Assembly: GCF_005144585.1 (NCBI RefSeq) | Contig: NZ_SSMQ01000013.1 | Location: 149,359 to 213,358, forward strand | DNA from: Polyangium fumosum | GTDB taxonomy: Bacteria; Myxococcota_A; Polyangia; Polyangiales; Polyangiaceae | Direction of reading: 5' to 3' | DNA length: 64,000 bases | Program-made: the position numbers and the translations under genes | Part shown: positions 54,712-63,108 of the stretch, one piece after another | Layout: each line of letters starts with the position of its first letter | Numbering within the stretch: the stretch's first letter is position 1 | Notes under the pieces: model-generated | Seen by the model: only the letters and a program-made list of their open reading frames with translations | What the model was told of the DNA's origin: nothing | Databases searched by the model: none

Positions 54712-54900
54712 TCAGAACCCCGAAGCTTTCCGGGGCTGCTGCTCGGTCGCCCCCTCGACGCCGAGGTTGCGCATCTCCTTGCCGCAGCAGATGTCCGCGT
54801 GGGTCTTCGGATCGCGCTCCGAGCAGGAACAGGCTTTCGTGTACACGATCTCCGCTCCGCAATCCTCGCAGCGAAGTCGCTCGCCGACTTGATGGGGCAC
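54712..54900 (-). CDS. small Cys-rich metal-binding protein (desulforedoxin-like)
   Basis: A 62-residue protein started at GTG 54900, with an excellent ribosome site (GAGGAGG, 7 bases upstream). The sequence has LRCEDCGAEIVYTKACSCSE and then ICCGKEM. The spacing C-x2-C ... C-C-G-x-x-M resembles the rubredoxin-type iron site of desulforedoxin and the N-terminus of desulfoferrodoxin, with an extra CSC. It is upstream of, and on the same strand as, the thioredoxin-CcdA gene (61 bp), so a redox link is plausible. Confidence 0.7.
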   Translation of the reverse strand: MPHQVGERLRCEDCGAEIVYTKACSCSERDPKTHADICCGKEMRNLGVEGATEQQPRKASGF

Positions 54901-55011
54901 AGGGAACCTCCTCTGTGGCAGTGCATCACGTTCGCACGGTGAACGCGCGCGCCCGGAGGTCACAGCAACGGCCATGCCCCATGGGTCTCGTCCGCGACGC
55001 TCCGCGCTTTT

Positions 55012-55077
55012 TGCCGCAAATCGCCCTGGTCGACCGCTCCCCTCGCCCCCCGTTCGACGCGCTTGCCTGGGTTGCGA
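55012..55077. repeat. segment related to 53125-53190
   Basis: Partner of the repeat at 53125-53190, with about three quarters of the positions identical by eye. It lies between the start of the small Cys-rich gene and the hypothetical gene at 55134. Confidence 0.45.
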
Positions 55078-55133
55078 CGCGGCGCGCTGCGAGTACAGAT
55101 TTGCTCCGTCAGCGCGTCACGTCGGAGGGGGGC

Positions 55134-55664
55134 ATGGCGTACCGGATGGAGGACCTGATCCGTGGGTCCATGCGTGGGGGTTTGATTTTTGGGTATGTCC
55201 CCGCGTCGGCGGGGCACTTGTCTCCGGCGATGTACAAGTCGGCTCTGCTCGCCGAGATGGAGCGGATGAAGGCTGCGGGGCTCGTGGCCGAGACGTGTGT
55301 TTCGAGCGAGCTCGACGACCTCGATGAGGCGCGGATGGCGCCTGGGATCACGCTCTGCGGCCTCGTGCCGGATCGTGTTGGGCCGCAGGAGCTCGAGCGG
55401 ATCTTGCGCTGCGTGAAGAGCGACGACCGTCCCTTTTTCTCGAAGCGCTTCCGCTCCGATCCCGGCAAGCACCGGAAGAAGCCGCCTTCGCTCGCTGTGC
55501 AGCAGCGGTCGAGCTTGTTCGAGCTCTTCGCCGAGGTGCACCAGGATTTCGTCCTCTTCATCTCGCACGAGCCGCGGGTCGCTGACCTCTTGCGGCTCTC
55601 GGTCCACGCGATCTCGCCGCTCTTCGATTACCGGCACCACTACCGGATCCTCGATCTGTCCTGA
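55134..55664 (+). CDS. conserved-looking hypothetical protein
   Basis: A 176-residue soluble protein started at ATG 55134 after GGAGGGG. The N-terminal half has MAYRMEDLIRGSMRGGLIFG and AMYKSALLAEMERMKAAGLV; then ISHEPRVADLLRLSVHAISP near the end. No motif that I know is present and no signal or membrane segment is seen. The gene converges on the Gly-Ser lipoprotein gene with four bases between stops. No function can be assigned. Confidence 0.7.
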   Translation: MAYRMEDLIRGSMRGGLIFGYVPASAGHLSPAMYKSALLAEMERMKAAGLVAETCVSSELDDLDEARMAPGITLCGLVPDRVGPQELERILRCVKSDDRPFFSKRFRSDPGKHRKKPPSLAVQQRSSLFELFAEVHQDFVLFISHEPRVADLLRLSVHAISPLFDYRHHYRILDLS

Positions 55665-55668
55665 GCCT

Positions 55669-56070
55669 TCAGCGGATCATGCACGTCTCGTCTGCGGCGA
55701 TGCAGGTGCCGAGCTGGGCGCCGCTCGCGCCGCAGCAGTTCCCCGTCAAGCAATCGTCGTAGCTCAGGCAGCTTGCGCCCTTGGGGCACTTGAAGCCGAG
55801 CAAGCCGCACGTCGGGCCGCTGCAATCGACGCCGGTCTCGTCGCCGTTGGGGAGGCCGTCGGCGCAATCAGGCGCCGCGCCGCCGCTTCCGCTCCCGCTC
55901 CCGCTTCCGCTCCCGCTCCCGCTTCCGCTCCCGCTTCCGCTCCCGCTTCCGCTCCCGCTTCCGCTCCCGCTCCCGCTTCCGCTCCCGCTCCCGACGTCGT
56001 CTCCGTCCGTCGTGCATGCGGCTGCGGTGACGAGGAGCGCTGCGAGGCCCCACCCGAACGCGTTGCCCAT
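55669..56070 (-). CDS. small lipoprotein with Gly-Ser repeat linker
   Basis: A 133-residue precursor with lipobox TAAAC at residues 15-19. The mature protein opens with about 20 Gly-Ser dipeptides, encoded by alternating GGAAGC/GGGAGC hexamers (55884-55992), a linker that should hold the domain away from the membrane. The C-terminal 65 residues are Cys-rich (DCADGLPNGDETGVDCSGPTCG, CPKGASCLSYDDCLTGNCCG) in a spacing typical of the small myxobacterial surface domains that often carry the phrase GxETxVDCGGxxC. Its binding partner is unknown. Confidence 0.82.
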   Translation of the reverse strand: MGNAFGWGLAALLVTAAACTTDGDDVGSGSGSGSGSGSGSGSGSGSGSGSGSGSGSGSGSGSGGAAPDCADGLPNGDETGVDCSGPTCGLLGFKCPKGASCLSYDDCLTGNCCGASGAQLGTCIAADETCMIR

Positions 56071-56169
56071 TCCCGGTACTCTCCCGTGTCGATCGCCGCG
56101 GACGGAAACGTGCGCACCGAGGTTACCACGGGCTCTGTGCGCGGGGCGTTTTCATGAGAGAATCGAGCG

Positions 56170-56655
56170 ATGGACGAAACGTTCCGCCTGCACGTCCGCG
56201 CGATCGCGGCCGAAGGCAAGGGCGAGTCGATCGGGGGGAGCGTGTTCCTCCCGTTCGTGACGCTCGACTCGGGCGCGCGCGTGGGGACCGACGCCGACGG
56301 GACGTTCGTGCTCGCGAGCGCCGAGGGCGACACGATCACTCCGTACAGCGCGGAAGATGCGCATGTTTTCCACGAAGTGCTGGAGTGGAAACGCGATAGG
56401 TTCGATGACAAACTCGACGAAGCTGGACGCGCGCTGGGGTTGCCGGAGTTCGAGGCCTCCCTCGCCTTCCCCGCGTTCGGCGTCGTCCGCGCCGTGCTCG
56501 CGAAAAACATGAACTACACGACCCTCCTGGCGCTCGCGTGGCTCCGGCCCTCGGAGCTACGCGAGGTGCAGGCCGACATCCGCCGCGTGGCCGAGGACAA
56601 GCGATTGCCCACGAGCACGCGGGAATTCGCGCAGCGGCTCGTCGTACCGTCCTGA
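56170..56655 (+). CDS. hypothetical protein
   Basis: A 161-residue soluble protein with even codon use and a normal composition. The beginning is beta-rich (FRLHVRAIAAEGKGESIGGSVFLPFVTLDS), the rest helical (EWKRDRFDDKLDEAGRALGL; LLALAWLRPSELREVQADIRRV). I do not recognise the family. It is divergent from the Gly-Ser lipoprotein (99 bp) and followed, on the same strand, by another hypothetical gene. Confidence 0.65.
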   Translation: MDETFRLHVRAIAAEGKGESIGGSVFLPFVTLDSGARVGTDADGTFVLASAEGDTITPYSAEDAHVFHEVLEWKRDRFDDKLDEAGRALGLPEFEASLAFPAFGVVRAVLAKNMNYTTLLALAWLRPSELREVQADIRRVAEDKRLPTSTREFAQRLVVPS

Positions 56656-56725
56656 CGCGCTTTTCGTTCCGCGTCGCGCCCGACCGCGCTACACAGGTTC
56701 AGCGTTCGTGAAGGAAAGGAACCCC

Positions 56726-57607
56726 ATGCCCGAGCCGTCTACGCCCCCGCCTCCGGGCCTGATCAGCGAGCAGGACGTGGAGCAGGAGATCCAGCGCCTG
56801 TTCCTCGCCCAGGCCGGATCGGGCCTCGTCATCCGCGTCTACGGCGAGGAGGGCGGGACGGCCGAGAACATCGAGGCCTTCCGCGAGATGCTCACGTCGC
56901 TGCGCATGTACGACTACGGCTCCGCCGCCGGCGACGTGCTCGTCGACGCGCCGAACCGCCAGATCCTGACGCGCGCGCTCTCGGTCCTCGCCCGCGAGCA
57001 ACACCAGAAGCGGATCCTCGACCACGTCCTCACGACGTTCGGCCGGCACCTCATCGATCCCCTCGCCCTCATCCTCGACACGACGCCCGAAGGCACGCTC
57101 ATCTCGCGCCTGAGCGTGCTGCGCGACGTGTTCCTCGCGCAGATCGTGGAGCTGAAGCTCACGCAAGAGTCGCAGAGCATGCTCTCCGAGGACCTGAAGC
57201 GGCTTTTGACGGACGACTACCTGTCGATGGTGGCCGAGCACGAGGAGCGGGTGCAAAGGCCGCGCGTGCGTCGCCTGGCGCAGCAGATTTTGCGCCTCGT
57301 CGGCTCGACGTTCCACAAGGCGCTGCGCGGCTGGCCCGAGCACGCCGAGCGGATCGCCTCGATGGTCGCGCGCCGCCTGCAAGGCAAGGTGCAGCTCCGC
57401 GAGGTGCCGACGCTGATCCGTGATCAAATCTGCCACGCGATCGAAGAGTTTTTGTGGGTCGAGACGGCCAACGAGATCGAAGGCGCGCTGTTTTCGCTGT
57501 TCGCCGAGAACAAGGGCGTGATGCACGAGCCGCCGCGCGAGCTGGATCGTTCGCTCTACAGCGAGTTCGCCAACGCCTGCTGGGAGATCATCGCGGAGTA
57601 CTGCTGA
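56726..57607 (+). CDS. hypothetical protein of 293 residues
   Basis: Started at ATG 56726 with GGAAAGGAA upstream; the GTG at 56708 would add six residues. The protein is soluble and mainly helical: a beta part (GSGLVIRVYGEEGGTAENIEAF) and then long helices (LSVLAREQHQKRILDHVLTTFGRHL; PRVRRLAQQILRLVGSTFHKAL; VPTLIRDQICHAIEEFLWVE). No catalytic motif is visible and no family is recognised. The long regular helices suggest a scaffold or regulatory protein. It may share a transcript with the thioredoxin gene 131 bp further on. Confidence 0.7.
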   Translation: MPEPSTPPPPGLISEQDVEQEIQRLFLAQAGSGLVIRVYGEEGGTAENIEAFREMLTSLRMYDYGSAAGDVLVDAPNRQILTRALSVLAREQHQKRILDHVLTTFGRHLIDPLALILDTTPEGTLISRLSVLRDVFLAQIVELKLTQESQSMLSEDLKRLLTDDYLSMVAEHEERVQRPRVRRLAQQILRLVGSTFHKALRGWPEHAERIASMVARRLQGKVQLREVPTLIRDQICHAIEEFLWVETANEIEGALFSLFAENKGVMHEPPRELDRSLYSEFANACWEIIAEYC

Positions 57608-57608
57608 T

Positions 57609-57645
57609 CCCTCGCCTCTCCCGCAGGGAGAAGGCCGGGGGTGAG
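57609..57645. repeat. REP-like palindrome
   Basis: The sequence ccctcgcctctcccgcagggagaaggccgggggtgagg is the widespread palindromic intergenic motif of Proteobacteria (TCTCCC-gca-GGGAGA). It lies just behind the 293-residue hypothetical gene and may help end or protect its transcript. Confidence 0.55.
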
Positions 57646-57738
57646 GAGACCGTTCCAGGCGTCGGCACGGCGTTCGCATGGCGCCGGGTTGCGAGCGTGC
57701 TGTCGGTGCGCGCCCGTCCGCTCGACGTCGAGGTACCC

Positions 57739-58194
57739 GTGATCCGCACTTGCCCGTCTTGCCAGACCAAAAACCGCATTCCTCCCGATCACCTGAGCGA
57801 CACCGGTCGCTGCGGCGCCTGCAAAGCACCGCTGCCGCCGCTCGCAGAGGCGCTGGAGGTCGACGCCCGGGAGTTCGGGGACATCGTCCGGACCGCGAAG
57901 GTGCCGGTGCTCGTGGATTTCTGGGCGCCCTGGTGCGGCCCCTGCCGCATGGCAACGCCCGAGGTCGCCCGCGCCGCCTCCCAGCGCGCCGGAAAAGCCA
58001 TCGTGCTCAAGGTGAACACCGACGAGCACCCAGAGCTGGCGAGCCGCTTCGGCGTCCGCGGGATCCCGCATTTCGTGGTGCTCCGCGGAGGCGAGGTGAT
58101 CGTTTCGCAAGCGGGGCTGGTCCGCGCCGCGCAGCTCGTGGCCTGGATCGACCGCGCAGGCGGCGCCGATCCGCGGCGCGCCCACGTGGCCTAG
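57739..58194 (+). CDS. thioredoxin 2 (TrxC-type)
   Basis: Started at GTG 57739, giving 151 residues. The N-terminal zinc-binding domain has two CxxC pairs (TCPSCQTKN and RCGACKAPL), as in thioredoxin 2. The thioredoxin domain has FWAPWCGPCRMATPEVARAA with the CGPC active site, KVNTDEHPELASRFGVRGIPHFV with the cis-Pro, and GLVRAAQLVAWID at the end. It reduces protein disulfides in the cytoplasm and is linked to oxidative stress in other bacteria. folD follows 27 bp downstream. Confidence 0.9.
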   Translation: MIRTCPSCQTKNRIPPDHLSDTGRCGACKAPLPPLAEALEVDAREFGDIVRTAKVPVLVDFWAPWCGPCRMATPEVARAASQRAGKAIVLKVNTDEHPELASRFGVRGIPHFVVLRGGEVIVSQAGLVRAAQLVAWIDRAGGADPRRAHVA

Positions 58195-58221
58195 CGCAGA
58201 TTTCCGCCTAAACTCCGCCCC

Positions 58222-59136
58222 ATGAGTGGATCTCAGTCGTCGCTCGGGGGCGGTGCTCCGGCAAGCGGTGTCACGCCCCCGAACTCCCTCCTCGACGGGA
58301 AAGCCCTGGCGCAAAAGGTGCGCGACGAGGTGCGCGAAGACGTCGCGCGGTTCGTCGCAAAGCACGGTCGTCCGCCCGGCCTCGACGTGATCCTCGTCGG
58401 CGAGGACGCGGCAAGCGTGGTCTACACGCGCAACAAGGAAAAAGCCTCAAACGAGGTCGGCATGCGAGGCCGGCTCCACCGGCTGCCCGCCGAGACGAGC
58501 GAGGCGGAGCTGCTCGACCGAATCGCCGCGCTGAACGCAGACGAGACGGTCGACGGGATCCTCGTGCAACTCCCGCTGCCAAAGCACATCCGCGAGGATC
58601 TGGTCATCGAAGCCGTCTCGCCGGCCAAGGACGTGGACGGCTTCCACCCGATCAACGCAGGTCGGCTGGCGACAGGCAAAGCCTCGCTCGTGCCCTGCAC
58701 GCCCACCGGGTGCATGCGGCTGATCGCAGAGACAGGTCGCTCGCTCGAAGGAGCACGCGCCGTCGTCGTCGGTCGAAGCAACATCGTGGGCAAACCCATG
58801 GCGATGCTGCTGCTCGGAGCCAACGCAACCGTGACGATGGCGCACTCACGCACGAAGGATCTCCCCGCCGTCTGTCGCGAAGCCGACGTGCTGGTCGTCG
58901 CCGTAGGCCGCGCGCGCATGGTGAAAGGCGACTGGATCAAAGAAGGCGCCGTCGTGATCGACGTGGGCATGAACCGCGACGAATCCGGCAAACTCTGCGG
59001 CGACGTCGACACCGAAAGCGCCCGCACCCGCGCCTCCTTCATCACCCCCGTCCCCGGCGGCGTCGGCCCCATGACCATCGCATGTCTATTGCAGAACACA
59101 GCACGCGCAGCCTGGGCCCGCGTGGCGGGTGGCTGA
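58222..59136 (+). CDS. folD: bifunctional methylene-THF dehydrogenase / methenyl-THF cyclohydrolase
   Basis: A 304-residue FolD of usual length plus a Ser/Gly-rich start of about 20 residues. Signatures: [16 protein letters not shown] (the Y-x-x-x-K catalytic pair), [53 protein letters not shown] (NADP-binding), VIDVGMN and [15 protein letters not shown]. It interconverts methylene- and formyl-level folates in the cytoplasm. The composite repeat starts about ten bases after the stop and probably acts as terminator. Confidence 0.97.
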   Translation: MSGSQSSLGGGAPASGVTPPNSLLDGKALAQKVRDEVREDVARFVAKHGRPPGLDVILVGEDAASVVYTRNKEKASNEVGMRGRLHRLPAETSEAELLDRIAALNADETVDGILVQLPLPKHIREDLVIEAVSPAKDVDGFHPINAGRLATGKASLVPCTPTGCMRLIAETGRSLEGARAVVVGRSNIVGKPMAMLLLGANATVTMAHSRTKDLPAVCREADVLVVAVGRARMVKGDWIKEGAVVIDVGMNRDESGKLCGDVDTESARTRASFITPVPGGVGPMTIACLLQNTARAAWARVAGG

Positions 59137-59146
59137 GGGCGTTGCG

Positions 59147-59450
59147 CTGGGGCTTTGCCCCAGGCCCCAGGAGGGGGCTGTCCGCCCCCTCCACCCCGGA
59201 CCAGCCAGGGGCTGGACCCGGGTTCGATGAACTGCGCGATGCGCAGTTCATCGAGCAGGCCCGGTCAAGACGGGCAGCGGCGTTGCCGACCGAGACAGCC
59301 GCGCTGTTGGTTCGGCTGGCAACCTGGGTGCTTCGTCGGCCCGTTTGAAAAACTGCGCACCGCGCAGTTTTTCAACCCTCGGTCCAGGCCGTGCCTGGTC
59401 CGGGTCCAGGGGTGGACAACCCCTGGTCGGGGTCCGGGGTGAAACCCCGG
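59147..59450. repeat. composite palindromic repeat, copy C (complete)
   Basis: Hairpin CGATGAACTGCGC / GAT / GCGCAGTTCATCG (59225-59253), a spacer of about 91 bp, and then TTGAAAAACTGCGC / ACC / GCGCAGTTTTTCAA (59345-59375). The spacer is close to the reverse complement of the copy A spacer, so the elements are inverted relative to each other. GC-rich stem-loops flank both sides. It fills the gap between the convergent folD and cupin-regulator genes. Confidence 0.85.
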
Positions 59451-59473
59451 GCGGGCGGCGTCACGTTACCCAG

Positions 59474-60160
59474 CTAGAGCCTCTGCGCGTACGTCATGAC
59501 GAGGTACATGATCGTGTCGGTTGCGTCGGGGTTTCGGTAGACGTGTGGCACGTCGGCTTCGAAGACGATGGCGTCGCCTGTCGCGAGCATTCGTTTTTCG
59601 GCGCCGATGGTCATCTCGCAGCGGCCTGCGTTGACCACGAGGTTTTCGACGGTCCCTGGTGGGTGTGGGTCGGCGTGTTCTTCGGCGTGGGGGGCGAGAC
59701 GTAGCTCGTAGAACTCGACGCTGCGTGGGCGGTCCATCGGGAAGAGGGCGCGGGATTGGAAGGAGCCGTCGATGCTGCGGAGTACGCGGGCGCGTGCGGC
59801 GGGCAGGACCATCGCGCCGGGGCCGGATTCGGGGTTGATGAGCGCGGAGAAGGGCACGTCGAGGGCGCGTGCGATCTTCCAGAGCACGCTGATCGTGGGG
59901 GTGCTTTGGCCGAGCTCGATTTGCCCGAGCATGGCGCGGCTCACGCCGGAGGCGCGGGCGAGCTTTTCCAGGGAGAGACCACGCTCGGTGCGCAGGCGCT
60001 TCAGGTTGCCGCTGACCACGGGTGCGATGTCGGCGGCGGCTTCTCCGGGCGGAGCGACTGCGACTGCGCTCTCCTCGGGCGTCTCCTCGGCCGGTTTTGC
60101 GGGCGCCTCCTCGGGGATGACGTCCTCTGCTGGCCGTGCTTTGCCCTTCGTCGCTTTCAT
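59474..60160 (-). CDS. XRE-family regulator with C-terminal cupin domain
   Basis: A 228-residue regulator. Residues 1-45 are an acidic Ala/Pro/Glu-rich lead. The helix-turn-helix (about 50-110) is of XRE/Cro type: LKRLRTERGLSLEKLARASG, then SRAMLGQIELGQSTPTISVLWKIA. The C-terminal part (about 150-228) is a small cupin: EFYELRLAPHAEEHADPHPPGTVENLVV, GDAIVFEADVPHVYRNP. This is the usual plan of HTH-cupin transcription factors that respond to a small ligand, often regulating metabolism or their own neighbours. No target operon is adjacent. It converges on folD across the palindromic repeat. Confidence 0.92.
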   Translation of the reverse strand: MKATKGKARPAEDVIPEEAPAKPAEETPEESAVAVAPPGEAAADIAPVVSGNLKRLRTERGLSLEKLARASGVSRAMLGQIELGQSTPTISVLWKIARALDVPFSALINPESGPGAMVLPAARARVLRSIDGSFQSRALFPMDRPRSVEFYELRLAPHAEEHADPHPPGTVENLVVNAGRCEMTIGAEKRMLATGDAIVFEADVPHVYRNPDATDTIMYLVMTYAQRL

Positions 60161-60208
60161 TTGGGGCGCGTACTTTCGGGGATGGCTCCGATCCCGTCAA
60201 GAACGCGG

Positions 60209-61048
60209 CTACAGCGTGAACCCTGCGACGGTTGCCGCGCCTGCCTGGATCGGAAGCTGGATCATGAAGCCTTGCTGGTTCGCGTCTGTCAGTGTGAACG
60301 TGCGTTGCTCGGCTGTCTGGGGCGCATCGACGTCGAAGACGAGGATCACGCCGGCTGGGCCGGTGAGGTTCGTTTGGTTCGAGTAGAGCCCCACGCCCGT
60401 GTCGTAGACGACCTCTGCGCCGGGCAGCGACGTCGTGAGCGCGACGCCGGAGAGCGGCTGGTTGTTGCGTGAAACCTTGATGATGAGGTGCGCGCGTGTC
60501 GTGTCGACGACGATCGGCGCGGGCAAGGTTCCCGCGATCGACGCGAGCACGTTCCGATCGACGACGGGCAGGGTCACGGGGCCCGAGGAGGGCACGCGCA
60601 CGGCCGAGTGCGTGGACAGGATGCCCGTGGCCCCGTTGGTCTCGTCACGCACGAAGATCCAGGGCGTGCCGCTGATCACGGTGGGCAGGCTGAAGCTCGT
60701 GACCGCGTCCCCGTAGGGCGCTTCGAGCGGCATGCCCGTGTTCGAAGTGGCGAAGATCGTCGCGGCGCCGGCGTAGGGGCCGATTTGCGCGAAGCTTGGC
60801 TCGTTCAGCACGCCCACGTTGCCGGTGACGTCGTTCGAGAGGGTTCCGCCCTCGCCGCCCTGCCCGCCTGCGCCGCCTCCGCCGCCGCTCGGGTTGACGC
60901 CGCCGCTCGGGTTGACGCAGCCGGGGCCTGTGCAGGGAGGCCGCGGATCGAGATCGGTCTCCGCGGACCCACACGCTGCCGCGATGCACACGAGGCTCGT
61001 GAAGACGGCGCCACGGAGAACGAGGGAAAGCGAAGAGGAATTCGTCAT
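60209..61048 (-). CDS. hypothetical lipoprotein
   Basis: A 279-residue lipoprotein started at 61048; the signal ends with lipobox AAAC. A Gly/Pro/Ser-rich linker follows, with a duplicated NPSGGV unit and a run of Gly (up to about residue 70). The rest is beta-rich (FSLPTVISGTPWIFVRDETNG; AHLIIKVSRNNQPLSGVALTTSLPGAEVVYDTGVGLYS; TFTLTDANQQGFMIQL), like a surface beta-sandwich. Its function is unknown. It sits between the cupin regulator and the lgt operon, all on the minus strand. Confidence 0.78.
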   Translation of the reverse strand: MTNSSSLSLVLRGAVFTSLVCIAAACGSAETDLDPRPPCTGPGCVNPSGGVNPSGGGGGAGGQGGEGGTLSNDVTGNVGVLNEPSFAQIGPYAGAATIFATSNTGMPLEAPYGDAVTSFSLPTVISGTPWIFVRDETNGATGILSTHSAVRVPSSGPVTLPVVDRNVLASIAGTLPAPIVVDTTRAHLIIKVSRNNQPLSGVALTTSLPGAEVVYDTGVGLYSNQTNLTGPAGVILVFDVDAPQTAEQRTFTLTDANQQGFMIQLPIQAGAATVAGFTL

Positions 61049-61124
61049 GGCGCAAGGATATGCGCTTCCCGGGTCCGGCAAAATGCTTCCCGGGGCGGGC
61101 GCTCGAATCCGGCGCGGACGACGA

Positions 61125-61282
61125 GAGCGCCGAACCGTTCGGCGCTCTGCGAGATCGCGAAGCGAGCTCGCCTCGGGGGGTGAATCGACCGGGCTTTGCC
61201 CGGGCGAGAGGGGGACGCGAGGCGTCCCCCTCGGGACAAAAGAGCTAGGACATCGAGCGGTTGTCAAACCGATCGATGTTCT
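61125..61282 (-). terminator. 158-bp gene-end repeat, copy 2, behind lgt
   Basis: This is the partner of 53292-53449, with seven mismatches in 158 bases and no gap. Reading on the minus strand after the lgt stop, the segment 61239-61282 forms the imperfect hairpin ACATCGA..CGGTT..AACCG..TCGATGT. A perfect 11-bp hairpin (GAGGGGGACGC-gag-GCGTCCCCCTC), the CCGGGC/GCCCGG stem and a GAGCGCC/GGCGCTC stem follow. Stacked stems of this type behind a stop suggest a terminator or 3' stabiliser. Confidence 0.6.
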
Positions 61283-62312
61283 AGTAGCTCGCGGTCGCGG
61301 TGGTTGCGGTCGGGGGAGCCGGGGGCGTGGCCGCGGAGGCGCGGGTGCGCTGCTTGTGGAGGGCGAAGGCGAGCCCGCAGATGGCGAGGCCGATGAGCTG
61401 CGAGGTCGAGAGGCCGAGGAGGGCGCCGCGATCGTCGGCGCGGAAGAATTCGAGCACGAACCGGCCGACGGCGTAGAGCGCGAGGAACGAGACGAAGACC
61501 TGGCCGTCGTAGCGCTTCCTGCCGTGGACGTAGAGCAGGCAGAAGGCTGCGATCGCGAAGGAGACGGCCGACTCGTAGATCTGCGTCGGGTGCACGGGGT
61601 GCGAGACGTGGTTCAGGCCGGGCAGCTCGTGGAGCTTCCACTGCGCCTCGCTTGCCGGGCTGTTCGCGGGGAACGCGAGCCCGAGCGGCCCGTCCGTGCG
61701 CACGCCGAAGCAGCAGCCCGCGAGCAGACAGCCCATGCGCCCGAAGCCGAGGCCGAGCGGCACGGCGAACCCGGCCATGTCCGCGGCTTTCCAGAAGGGA
61801 AAGCGATCCCGCTTGAGCAGGTAGACCGCCATCAGCGACGAGCCGATGAACCCGCCGTAATACGCGAGCCCGCCTTGCCAGAACTTCGCCCACGCGAAGC
61901 AGTCGCGCGCCGGCGGGTGACAGACCCCGCGCGCCGCGTCCCAGACCCCGCGCGCCACGCGTTCTTCCTCGCCGAAGGGGTACCAGCCGAAGAGGTTGAG
62001 CCCCGAGCCGCGCGGGACGAGCTGCGCGCACTGCGCCTCGTTGTAGGGCCAGTCGACCTTCGTGGGGTCTGTGCAGAGGTGCACGTAGTCCCAGAAGTAG
62101 CCGTCTGCGATCACGTGGAGCAGGCGCCCGCCGACGACGCCCATGAGCAGACACGCGAGCCCGAGATCGACGATGACGTCGGGATCCTGCCCGATGCGCC
62201 GCGCCCACATGGATCCGAGGGCCGTGGCGAAGAGGAAGCCCGTGAGGAGCAGGCCGAAATAGGCCGGGAACCCGATGTCGAGGTAGAAGACGCGGAAGAG
62301 CTCGGGTCGCAT
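61281..62312 (-). CDS. lgt: prolipoprotein diacylglyceryl transferase
   Basis: A 343-residue, seven-helix enzyme that moves diacylglycerol onto the lipobox Cys of pre-lipoproteins. Motifs: FGLLLTGFLFATALG, the GGRLLHVI region, GGLAYYGGFIG, the signature LGFGRMGCLLAGCCFG (Arg of the Lgt motif), HPTQIYES and FVLEFFRADDRG. The loop between 75 and 145 is longer than in E. coli and holds several Cys, so it may be stabilised by disulfides. The gene follows the first lspA by nine bases. Confidence 0.95.
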   Translation of the reverse strand: MRPELFRVFYLDIGFPAYFGLLLTGFLFATALGSMWARRIGQDPDVIVDLGLACLLMGVVGGRLLHVIADGYFWDYVHLCTDPTKVDWPYNEAQCAQLVPRGSGLNLFGWYPFGEEERVARGVWDAARGVCHPPARDCFAWAKFWQGGLAYYGGFIGSSLMAVYLLKRDRFPFWKAADMAGFAVPLGLGFGRMGCLLAGCCFGVRTDGPLGLAFPANSPASEAQWKLHELPGLNHVSHPVHPTQIYESAVSFAIAAFCLLYVHGRKRYDGQVFVSFLALYAVGRFVLEFFRADDRGALLGLSTSQLIGLAICGLAFALHKQRTRASAATPPAPPTATTATASY

Positions 62313-62321
62313 GGCTCCTTT

Positions 62322-63011
62322 TCAGGAAGAGGCTTCTTCGGCCTTCTTCGGCGGCGCGCTCTTCTTGCGCGACGTGAACATGTCGACGCCCATCAGGATC
62401 ACGCCGGCGACGATCGCGATGTCCGCGATGTTGTAGGTCGGCCAGTGGTACTCGCGCATCGGCCCCGAGATCGACTCGACCAGCTTGTCGAGGCCGGTGC
62501 CGTTGCCGATGTACATGTCGATGAAGTCGATGACGTGCCCGTAGCGGATGCGGTCGACGAGGTTGCCGAGCGCGCCGCCGAGCACGAGGGGCAGGCCCCA
62601 CCGGAGCGCCGTCTGGTTCGGGGCGAGCTTGCGGTAGAGCGAGACGATGAAGGCGATCGCCACGACCGACACGAGCACGAAGAACGGCCTGCGCACGTTC
62701 TCGCTCTGGTCCTGGAGCAGGCCCCAGGCGCCGCCGCGGTTGTGCGCGAGCGCGAGCGAGAGGTAGCCCTTGATGAGGTCGACGCGGGCGAACGGCTTGT
62801 CGAGGTTCTGGACCGCCCACCACTTGCTGCCGAGATCGAGCGCCAGCGTGACGATCGCGACCACGCCGAGGAAGACGTACGAGGCGCGGTAGGGCGGCGC
62901 GGCCTTCGGGGCCTCGCCCGCCCCGGTCTCCGGGGCCTCCGCGCTCGGCTCGTTCGACCCCTCGGCAGCCGTGTGGGCCGCCTCTTGCTCCTCGGATTTC
63001 TCTTCCGTCAT
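62322..63011 (-). CDS. lspA: lipoprotein signal peptidase (first paralogue next to lgt)
   Basis: A 229-residue LspA with four membrane helices. The first 40 residues are an acidic Glu/Ala extension not found in E. coli. Core motifs: DLGSKWWA, HNRGGAWGLL, GNLVDRIRYGHVIDFIDMY (first catalytic Asp) and YNIADIAIVAGVILM (second Asp). It cleaves the signal peptide of lipidated prolipoproteins. It stands between the second lspA and lgt in a single operon. Confidence 0.94.
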   Translation of the reverse strand: MTEEKSEEQEAAHTAAEGSNEPSAEAPETGAGEAPKAAPPYRASYVFLGVVAIVTLALDLGSKWWAVQNLDKPFARVDLIKGYLSLALAHNRGGAWGLLQDQSENVRRPFFVLVSVVAIAFIVSLYRKLAPNQTALRWGLPLVLGGALGNLVDRIRYGHVIDFIDMYIGNGTGLDKLVESISGPMREYHWPTYNIADIAIVAGVILMGVDMFTSRKKSAPPKKAEEASS

Positions 63012-63108
63012 GGTCTTCGCGCTGGTGCGCCGAAAAGGCGCGCCGGATCTTTCGGTAGCGTGTTCGGCGGTACCCCGAGGCGTGTCGGCTGTCCAGTGTC
63101 GAATTGCC

